Source of the DNA: a virus
Length of the DNA: 39,915 nucleotides
Direction: 5' to 3' (one strand)
Virus record (IMG/VR): IMGVR_UViG_3300028802_000040
Coordinates: 1-39,915 of that record
Shown: piece after piece, positions 1 through 6,377 of the stretch
Position numbering within the stretch: position 1 is the first letter of the stretch
How the letters are laid out: each line of letters begins with the position of its first letter
Notes under the pieces: model-generated
What the model was told of the DNA's origin: nothing
Databases searched by the model: none
The model's input: the letters and a program-made list of their open reading frames with translations, nothing else
Made by a program: the position numbers and the translations under genes

Positions 1-2
1 TC

Positions 3-710
3 GTGCAAGAGATTGACCGGATGCTCGGACTCTCGGAAATCTCGCATGGCACCAGGCCCCAGAACACCCGCAGCGCCGAGGGCATTGACCGCCTGCAGCA
101 AGTCGCGAGTATCCGGTCAACCACGGTGTACGACAACATCTCGCAGGGCACGGCGGAGTTTGACTGGATCATCTTAGAGATGTTCCGCACCTCGCAAGAG
201 GGACCGGCGAAGTATGCCCGCATTCTGGGCTCCGATGCCCGCTGGACCATCAGCAAGCTCGAAGCCGCCGACTTAAAGGGCGGCGTGGATACCTGGGCAG
301 AGCCCGCCGCGACCCTCCCGAAGTCTCACAATGACCGGCTCGCCACGATGGAAATGTTCCTGGAGAAGGGCTTGCTCGATCCCAAAGACCCGATGGTGCT
401 GGCCAAGCTCTACAAACAGTTCGGCGTCGATAACATCTTCCCCGACCTCTCGGCGGAAGACAGCTACATCACCCGTGAGTTGGAGCGGCTCAAGGCGGGG
501 CAACCCGTGGAGCCAGGGCCGTTTGACCATCACACGCAGCACTTCGCCCGGCAGTCCGCCTATGTGAAAGGCGAGGAGTTCGAGACCCTTGATCCACAGG
601 TGCAACAGATCATTGTCCAGCACGTCATGATGCACCAACAAATTCTCGCGGAGCAGCAAGCCGCCGAGCAGCAACAGCAGCCGCCGCCAGAACAGCAGGA
701 CGCGGCGTAA
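3..710 (+). CDS. Portal protein, C-terminal part (cut by window edge)
   Basis: This is the 3' part of a gene whose beginning lies before the window; 235 residues remain. The sequence around SEISHGTRPQNTRSAEGID and the following acidic helical stretch, with a Gln/Pro-rich tail (EQQAAEQQQQPPPEQQDAA), resemble the end of phage portal proteins. The portal forms the dodecameric ring at the capsid vertex through which DNA is packaged and ejected. Position supports the call: it is followed by a small protein, a scaffold-like protein and the major capsid protein, the usual head-gene order. The identification rests on order and sequence character; the most diagnostic N-terminal region is missing. Confidence 0.7.
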   Translation: MQEIDRMLGLSEISHGTRPQNTRSAEGIDRLQQVASIRSTTVYDNISQGTAEFDWIILEMFRTSQEGPAKYARILGSDARWTISKLEAADLKGGVDTWAEPAATLPKSHNDRLATMEMFLEKGLLDPKDPMVLAKLYKQFGVDNIFPDLSAEDSYITRELERLKAGQPVEPGPFDHHTQHFARQSAYVKGEEFETLDPQVQQIIVQHVMMHQQILAEQQAAEQQQQPPPEQQDAA

Positions 711-722
711 AGGAGGAATGGT

Positions 723-914
723 ATGGGTATGATGACATCCGCGCTCAAGAAGATGGGCCTCATCGACAACGATGCGGAGACCTCCACCGACGCCAAGAAA
801 AAGACCAGGGAGGAGGCGATAGAGCGCACCATGAAACGGGCCGAGGAGAAGACAGGCAAACCGCTCAACCGCTTCCAGCAAGAACGTCAGAAAGCGCGGG
901 GCGAGGAGAAATAA
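723..914 (+). CDS. Small charged protein between portal and scaffold
   Basis: A 63-aa, very lysine- and glutamate-rich protein, predicted helical, with no recognisable domain. A good ribosome-binding site (AAAGGAGGA) precedes the start. It sits between the portal and scaffold genes, 12 bases after the portal stop and 9 bases before the scaffold start, so it is almost certainly cotranscribed with the head genes. A role as a minor head or assembly factor is inferred from position only. Confidence 0.6.
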   Translation: MGMMTSALKKMGLIDNDAETSTDAKKKTREEAIERTMKRAEEKTGKPLNRFQQERQKARGEEK

Positions 915-923
915 GGAGGAACC

Positions 924-1646
924 ATGGCTGAAGAAAGTTCAGAAGGCGCGGCCCCAACTCAAGAAGAGATAGCGGAGTTTCGCGAGTTCAAGGAGCTGAC
1001 GGGCCTGAGCGGCAAGCAAGGCGCGGCCTTGATCGAAGACTACATTAAGATCAAGGACCAGCAGAAGGCCGCGCCAGTCAAGGAGCCGCCCGCCAAGGCC
1101 GCGAAGGAAGAGAAGCCAGCGCGCAGCGAGGCCGATGAGAAGATAAAGGAAGACCTCTACGGCATCATCCCCGGCCTCAAGAACATTGACCTGCTCCAGC
1201 AGAAAGTCGTGCAGCTTGAGTCGGAAATCGGTGAACATGCGAAGGATCGTTTCGTCAATGCGACGGTCCAGGCGGAAGAGATCACGGCGCAATGGCTGAC
1301 GAAGGAACTCGGCGTCGATCTCGATACGCCAGAGGGTCAGAAGTACCTCGATGTCGTGACCAAGCGCGTGGGGAATGCGATATTTAGCGACCAAAAACGG
1401 CTCGATCAACTCGCCCTGGGCAAGGCAACGGTGGCGAGGGAGGTACTGAAGCAGATGAAGAAAGATGGTGACTTCGATGTGGACAACGTCCCCAAGCGAG
1501 CCCCGGCACGGCCCCTGCCGTTCATGGGGCGTGGCAATAACCCCATGACGGATGTCAAGGTAGAAAACAAGGAGCTGGAAGGCTTGAGTCACGAAGAACG
1601 ACTCCAGAAAATCTCCGATCGGCTCTATCCGCAGGTGTGGAGATAA
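924..1646 (+). CDS. Scaffold-like head assembly protein
   Basis: 240 aa. Residues about 1-80 are acidic and low in complexity, rich in Ala, Lys, Glu and Pro; residues about 80-110 form a predicted coiled coil (IDLLQQKVVQLESEIGEH); the C-terminal end is helical (LSHEERLQKISDRLYPQVWR). A charged helical protein directly before the major capsid gene is the typical character and place of a phage scaffolding protein, which shapes the procapsid and then leaves. The start follows an AAGGAGG site. No protease domain is visible, so a scaffold-protease fusion is unlikely. The call comes from position and composition, not from a diagnostic motif. Confidence 0.65.
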   Translation: MAEESSEGAAPTQEEIAEFREFKELTGLSGKQGAALIEDYIKIKDQQKAAPVKEPPAKAAKEEKPARSEADEKIKEDLYGIIPGLKNIDLLQQKVVQLESEIGEHAKDRFVNATVQAEEITAQWLTKELGVDLDTPEGQKYLDVVTKRVGNAIFSDQKRLDQLALGKATVAREVLKQMKKDGDFDVDNVPKRAPARPLPFMGRGNNPMTDVKVENKELEGLSHEERLQKISDRLYPQVWR

Positions 1647-1658
1647 CGAGGTACAACT

Positions 1659-2975
1659 ATGGCTGCTGGTGATCCAATTTTTGACAGTGTTGCTTACGAA
1701 CAAGGGCTCAAGACGGTCTATGAACCCGAAATCAACTACCAACAAAATGACATGCTCGACCTAAAAGAGCTGTGGACCATGAGCGCCTTTCGGTGGGAAG
1801 GGTTGGTCGTCAAACCCTTGGTGAGCCTGGGGCGCGGACATAGCTACATGGCGGTGGGCTCGATGTCGCAATTTCCCTCGCCGGTCAACGAGATCACCAA
1901 GCAAGCCGAAATCTACGCCAAGTGGATGCGCGGTTCGCTGCTCGTCTCCGAGGAGTCGATGGTCGCCTCCGCCACCTCGAAAGGCGCGTGGATGGGCTCG
2001 CAAGAGTTTATGATGGAGCGCTTCATCAAGAACCAGGCGCGCGAGGAAAACCGCATGTTCGCCTCCGGCTCTGGCACTGGCGTGCTCTGTCTGGTCGATG
2101 GCGCGGGCGCGGGCACGACCGCCCTCACCGTCGATGCCCCGGCTGGCGTTCCCAATGATGGCTGGGGCACCCGCTACTGCCAGGTGGGTATGAAGATCGC
2201 GATTCACAATGGCACGACCATTTTCGCCATTCGCACGATTACCGCCATTGCCGTGGAAAGCGCCACGGCGGGCACGCTCACCCTCAATGCCGCCGTCACC
2301 GCGCTCGAAGCGCCTAACGATGCGTTCGTCTCGCGCGTGGTCAATGACAACATCGCCGAGGTATTGCTCGCGCAGGATACAAGCTACGGGAATGAGCCGA
2401 TGGGCCTCGGTGGGATTATCGACGATGGGACGCTCGTGGCCAACTTCCAAGGGCTCTTGCGCTCGACCTATCCCGACTACAAAGCCGTCGTGATCCCCGT
2501 GACCGCGATCTCCTTGGATGCGCTCCAACAGCTTGACGATACCATTAACGATCAAGGCGAAGGGCTCCCAACCCACTATGCCGTGCAGTCCGCCGTCAAG
2601 CGGGCGTATACCGCTGGCATGGATGTGGCGCGTGGATTCATGCAAGCCACGGGTGGACCAGGCAACTTCGACCTGGGGCTCGAACCCAAGGGGGTCCCGC
2701 TCAAGTACAATGCGCGCCCGATCTTGGAATCCCGCGACATTCAGATCGGGGAATGGCTGGCCGTCAACAAGCCCGCGCTCAATAAATACGAGTTGGTGAA
2801 AGGCGAATGGGCCAGTAATGTCGGTGGCTCGATCCTCATTTGGGATGGATCGGGCCGCGATGCGTTTATGATTCGCTGGCGCAAGGCATTCAACTACGGC
2901 ACCCGGCGTCCCAACGCGCACGGCAAATTGACGGGGATTCCCACCGGCGTGGCCATTCGTCGGCACAACATCTAA
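1659..2975 (+). CDS. Major capsid protein
   Basis: 438 aa, expected to build the icosahedral shell (HK97-like fold inferred). It is not highly charged, is rich in beta-forming segments, and has the N-terminal pattern of phage capsid proteins: MAAGDPIFDSVAYEQGLKTV and then a long helical arm region (NEITKQAEIYAKWMRGSLLVSEE). The centre (residues about 150-230) is Ala/Gly/Thr-rich and looks like an inserted beta domain. The C-terminus (FMIRWRKAFNYGTRRPN) is typical of shell proteins that end near a subunit contact. It follows the scaffold gene by 12 bases with a weak AACGAGG site. Confidence 0.8.
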   Translation: MAAGDPIFDSVAYEQGLKTVYEPEINYQQNDMLDLKELWTMSAFRWEGLVVKPLVSLGRGHSYMAVGSMSQFPSPVNEITKQAEIYAKWMRGSLLVSEESMVASATSKGAWMGSQEFMMERFIKNQAREENRMFASGSGTGVLCLVDGAGAGTTALTVDAPAGVPNDGWGTRYCQVGMKIAIHNGTTIFAIRTITAIAVESATAGTLTLNAAVTALEAPNDAFVSRVVNDNIAEVLLAQDTSYGNEPMGLGGIIDDGTLVANFQGLLRSTYPDYKAVVIPVTAISLDALQQLDDTINDQGEGLPTHYAVQSAVKRAYTAGMDVARGFMQATGGPGNFDLGLEPKGVPLKYNARPILESRDIQIGEWLAVNKPALNKYELVKGEWASNVGGSILIWDGSGRDAFMIRWRKAFNYGTRRPNAHGKLTGIPTGVAIRRHNI

Positions 2976-2986
2976 GGAGCAATATC

Positions 2987-3355
2987 ATGGGTGCATTCAA
3001 TAAATATGGTGATTACGAGTCGATGGCTTTTACGCTCCCCGTGGGGGCCGCGGCTCCCTTAACCTTCACCTTCAAACGGCCATACCCTTTTCGCGTCATT
3101 TCCCTGGATCAATCCTGCGCCGCCTGTAACGCCACGGATAAAGTCACCGTCTCATTGGTGGTGGGCACGACCACGATCATGACCGGAGCCCCCAACACCA
3201 CGGTAAAGACGATCATTTCCAATACCGCCGCCGATGCGGGCCAAACACTCGAAGTCGCCGCCGATGCCCTGTGTCACGTCACCTTGGCCTACGCCGGGAC
3301 GGCGGCGAGCGTCAACGGGATTTGTATTATGCTGACCATTCAACCCACCCGTTAA
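2987..3355 (+). CDS. Possible capsid decoration or head protein
   Basis: 122 aa starting MGAFNKYGDYESMAFTLP. The chosen ATG follows TAAGGAGCAATATC; the frame is open for 147 bases upstream, but that part overlaps the capsid gene and lacks a ribosome site. The protein is beta-rich, with Thr/Val/Ala repeats and few charges, as expected for a small shell-associated protein. Four cysteines are present, two of them in CAACNA at about residue 46. Its position directly after the capsid gene makes a decoration protein the best guess. No family was recognised. Confidence 0.55.
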   Translation: MGAFNKYGDYESMAFTLPVGAAAPLTFTFKRPYPFRVISLDQSCAACNATDKVTVSLVVGTTTIMTGAPNTTVKTIISNTAADAGQTLEVAADALCHVTLAYAGTAASVNGICIMLTIQPTR

Positions 3356-3365
3356 GGAGTCTGTC

Positions 3366-4049
3366 ATGGCAGAGAAGAAGTTCGATCCTCCAGATGAGGT
3401 AATGACCATTACCGAGGCGAAGCCGGAACCGAAGCCCCACGCGGAACCGACCATCACCCTCTCCCAATCGCAGATAGGGGAGATGGTCCAGAAGATGGTC
3501 CGTGAGCAACTCGCGGAGCAGGCGGCAACCGCCAAGCGCACGGCGGAGGCGGACGCCCGAAAAGCGCAGTCGCTCAAGGATGCCGAAGTCGAGAAGCAAG
3601 CAGCGCTCCGGGCGCAGGACGACCCGTATGAGCCCATCCCTGGCATTATGTGGGTGTTCAATCGGTCGCGCCGTCCGATTGAAGTCGTCTGGGATATGCG
3701 CACAACCGTCCTGCCACCACTCACCGTGAAGCCGGTCACCGATGCGGTCGCGTTTCAAGCGCTCAAGACGGGAGCCTACAAAAACATGGGCACGCCTGAA
3801 GGCGTCTCGGTGATCGTGCTCAAGGGTGATCTCAACTGGCGCGTGCCGCTCTCTGATGAGGAACAAGCGTACTACGAAGGGACGGACCCGATTCTGCACT
3901 CGCGCATCCCGTTGGCGCAGACCCTCACGTATGAGGGCAAGGTGCTCAGTCCCCCAGAAGTCGTCCACTTCACGCCTACCGGGGCTCCCGCGCATAGCCC
4001 GCCGCTTGAGCGTGATGTGACGGTCACCGCCGTGGGGGCGAAGCCATGA
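3366..4049 (+). CDS. Head-region protein with N-terminal coiled coil
   Basis: 227 aa. Residues 1-35 are Pro/Glu/Lys-rich. Residues about 35-85 form a predicted coiled coil (QIGEMVQKMVREQLAEQAATA). The rest looks like a compact mixed domain (DPYEPIPGIMWVFNRSRRPI through the Tyr-rich EEQAYYEGTDP). The start has a TAAGGAG site. Its stop overlaps the next start as ATGA, so the two are likely translated together. A multimeric minor structural protein is inferred. No known family was recognised. Confidence 0.5.
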   Translation: MAEKKFDPPDEVMTITEAKPEPKPHAEPTITLSQSQIGEMVQKMVREQLAEQAATAKRTAEADARKAQSLKDAEVEKQAALRAQDDPYEPIPGIMWVFNRSRRPIEVVWDMRTTVLPPLTVKPVTDAVAFQALKTGAYKNMGTPEGVSVIVLKGDLNWRVPLSDEEQAYYEGTDPILHSRIPLAQTLTYEGKVLSPPEVVHFTPTGAPAHSPPLERDVTVTAVGAKP

Positions 4050-4594
4050 GTTCGTGGCGAGACGCCTATGCGCGCTCGACGAACGACCCCTACGCGCTCA
4101 GTCCCGCGTTCGTGCGGGCGCTCCATCGCCTGGATGACGGACGGCTGCGTATGCGGTGGAGTGGGCGTGAGCAACAGTGGGCGCTGGAACGGAGAATACA
4201 ACGACCCCTGGCGTTCTTCCGGGGACGCGCGCCGATGGCGTGGCAGTGGAACGAGGATCACACCTACAAGCACTATTTCGAGAATGACGCCTGGGTCATG
4301 GCGCGGGATGGGGTGATTTTGATTGACCTCATCCCGCCACAACCACGCCCTGGACAGTGGCTCATCACCAACTTGCAATTCTGGTATATCCCGCGCTGGC
4401 TGGGCACCTATACGGATGTCGCCGATAAGCTCGACGCGGAAAACGCGGAGATCGCGCGGCGCAAGGAACATACGCGACGGGATCGCTGGCGCGGAATCGC
4501 GGAGAACATCTGGGAAGATTACCAGTGGGAAGGCCACCGCGTCGCGGTGCCGCCCGCTTACGAAGGAGTGGCCCATGGCAGTCACAGTCGTTGA
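4046..4594 (+). CDS. Hypothetical structural-operon protein
   Basis: 182 aa, basic, with unusually many Trp, Arg and Tyr residues (WRDAYARS, MAWQWNEDHTYKHYF, WYIPRWLGTY, RDRWRGIAENIWEDYQWEG). The start ATG overlaps the previous stop as ATGA. The 3' end overlaps the next gene by 20 bases, so three genes here are tightly coupled. No transmembrane segment or catalytic motif is visible. The location suggests a head-completion or neck component; the family is unknown to me. Confidence 0.5.
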   Translation: MSSWRDAYARSTNDPYALSPAFVRALHRLDDGRLRMRWSGREQQWALERRIQRPLAFFRGRAPMAWQWNEDHTYKHYFENDAWVMARDGVILIDLIPPQPRPGQWLITNLQFWYIPRWLGTYTDVADKLDAENAEIARRKEHTRRDRWRGIAENIWEDYQWEGHRVAVPPAYEGVAHGSHSR

Positions 4595-4919
4595 GTCGCA
4601 TATCGCGGAGCGCGCGTTCTACATCCGCTTGCAGTTCACGGCGGCGGCTGATGTCTATTTGGTGAAGTTCCCTTCACCGCAACGCAACGTCGGTGGGCAG
4701 GCCAATATCCTCCCTGGCGGCAACCTGACCGGGTTTACCGCTACGATCACCAAGGGCATGAACCCCACGATCCTGCCCAATGAAGGGAGTTTCGTCCTCG
4801 CGGTCGCCGACAACTATGTGGTCGATGTTACCGATACGCCGTTCAACGTTCTCTACGTGGCCAATTCCGCGTGGACGGGGGCCTCGACGCTGGAAGTCGT
4901 GCTCATGGGGGTCTCGTGA
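4575..4919 (+). CDS. Small beta-rich structural protein
   Basis: 114 aa beginning MAVTVVESHIAERAFYIRLQF. The start is chosen because CGAAGGAGTGGCCC directly precedes this ATG; the frame is open upstream but only inside the previous gene. The composition (alternating Val/Thr/Asn/Gly, short strands such as YVVDVTDTPFNVLYV) points to a beta-sandwich, perhaps a decoration, stopper or tail-completion protein. The stop overlaps the next GTG start (GTGA). No family was recognised. Confidence 0.5.
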   Translation: MAVTVVESHIAERAFYIRLQFTAAADVYLVKFPSPQRNVGGQANILPGGNLTGFTATITKGMNPTILPNEGSFVLAVADNYVVDVTDTPFNVLYVANSAWTGASTLEVVLMGVS

Positions 4920-5629
4920 AAACCGGGCAAGTCTTGCTCCGTGAATTACGTGGCATCTTGGATGAGCAGGTCGAGAACAAATGGCCTGACCCCGTGTTGA
5001 TCGGCTACCTCTCGGATGGCGTGCAGCAGGTCAGCATGAAGCTCAAGGATAGTAACCAGCGCTGGCAGGTCCGCGTACTCAATACCGCGAGCGCTCCGCT
5101 CTCTATCTATGGCGTCACCTATACGCCCGCGACGGCGCTCGCGGCCATCGCCGGGCAATCGCTCGTGGTCCTCCCGCGTGACTGTGTCGAGATTTACCAT
5201 GTGTATCCCGAGACACAGGCAAACCGGGACCTCGGCTATGAGTTCGTCCCGATGGTGCAGCCGCCGCAGAACCTGGAGCATCGCGTGCTCACCCCTGGCA
5301 TCGAATCCACGCGGCACTACAGCTACAGCTTCCAAGGCGATTCCCTGCGGATACTGCCCAGCCTCTACCGCGCCATGAGCCTGGAGATTCACTACAACTT
5401 CGCGCCGCCAGAGGTGACGCTCTTCGTCAATGTCGATCTCCCAGAGTGGACCTACGAATGCGTCCTGCTCTACGCCAAGTATAAGGCGTATCAAACCATC
5501 TCCATGCCCACGACGGGGCAAATCTATACCGCGTGGGATGCGGCCATAAAACGGGCGCTGTCCTACTCAACCCCACGGTCGTCACAAGCGCCGGTCGTTG
5601 TCCGGGGCATGTGGGACGAGGAGTGGTAA
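4916..5629 (+). CDS. Head-tail adaptor candidate, copy 1
   Basis: 237 aa, starting at a GTG that overlaps the previous stop (GTGA). This start gives the N-terminus MKTGQVLLRELRGILDE, which lines up with the paralogue immediately downstream (MKTGAVLLQELRYMLDE) and so fixes the start. An N-terminal helical part with a YLSDGVQQV segment, a beta-rich centre and a C-terminal helix ending in WTYECVLLYAKYKAYQ fit phage adaptor (connector) proteins of the DUF6682-like type that bind under the portal; that family name is from memory and needs a profile search. Two paralogues in tandem suggest a hetero-oligomeric or two-tier neck. Confidence 0.5.
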   Translation: MKTGQVLLRELRGILDEQVENKWPDPVLIGYLSDGVQQVSMKLKDSNQRWQVRVLNTASAPLSIYGVTYTPATALAAIAGQSLVVLPRDCVEIYHVYPETQANRDLGYEFVPMVQPPQNLEHRVLTPGIESTRHYSYSFQGDSLRILPSLYRAMSLEIHYNFAPPEVTLFVNVDLPEWTYECVLLYAKYKAYQTISMPTTGQIYTAWDAAIKRALSYSTPRSSQAPVVVRGMWDEEW

Positions 5630-5630
5630 C

Positions 5631-6377
5631 ATGAAGACTGGGGCCGTGCTGCTGCAAGAACTCCGCTACATGCTCGATGAGCCGACCGAGATCAAGTGGA
5701 ATAACCCCCAGCTCTATACCTTCCTCAATGACGGATCGCGCCAAGTCAACATGCTGCTCCGCACGGTGGAGCAAGGTTGGCATGTCCGTGTCCTCAACAC
5801 GGCCAGTACGCCGCTTCAAGTGTATGGCGTGACCTATACCCCTGGGACCGCGCTCCTGGTAGCGAATAACGGGAGTCTCCTGACCCTGCCCCGCGATAAC
5901 ATGCAGATCGTCCATCTCTACCCGGAACTAACGATTGATCGGACGGCGGGCTACCGCTTTCATCCGTCGAACCTCACGCGCTTTCGCTTCGAGCAGATGG
6001 CGCTCACCGCGCCGGTCTCCACCGACCGCGAATACTACTACGAGTTTCAGGGACAGACGACACTGAAGTTCGCGCCCGCCGTCAACCAAGAAATGAAATT
6101 CGAGCTACATTACGTCTATGATCCCTCCGAGATTGTTGGCCCCAGTGACGTGGATCAAGTACCGGAGTGGGCGTACCTCGCGGTCAGGCTCTATGCCAAG
6201 TTCCTGGCCTATCAAGCCATCGCGCACCCAGAGACAGAGAAAATCTATGTAGACTGGGATGCGGAGATTAAGAAGCTCCAGCAGTATGCGAACCCGCGCA
6301 GTCGGCCACTGTTCCCCAGTGAAGAGGAGCGCAAGAATGATTCGATGCACACTGGCGGCAATACTACTGCTCGGTAG
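5631..6377 (+). CDS. Head-tail adaptor candidate, copy 2
   Basis: 248 aa and clearly paralogous to the preceding gene over the full length: shared landmarks are the MKTG start, the (L/F)xDG segment near residue 35, WxVRVLNTAS, YGVTYTPxTAL, and the closing AxxxYAKxxAYQxI(A/S). The ATG lies directly after the previous stop; a start 11 codons earlier would lie inside the previous gene and lose the match to copy 1. The C-terminus is longer and hydrophilic (LFPSEEERKNDSMHTGGNT). Its last 41 bases overlap the tail-fibre gene. Function is inferred as for copy 1. Confidence 0.5.
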   Translation: MKTGAVLLQELRYMLDEPTEIKWNNPQLYTFLNDGSRQVNMLLRTVEQGWHVRVLNTASTPLQVYGVTYTPGTALLVANNGSLLTLPRDNMQIVHLYPELTIDRTAGYRFHPSNLTRFRFEQMALTAPVSTDREYYYEFQGQTTLKFAPAVNQEMKFELHYVYDPSEIVGPSDVDQVPEWAYLAVRLYAKFLAYQAIAHPETEKIYVDWDAEIKKLQQYANPRSRPLFPSEEERKNDSMHTGGNTTAR

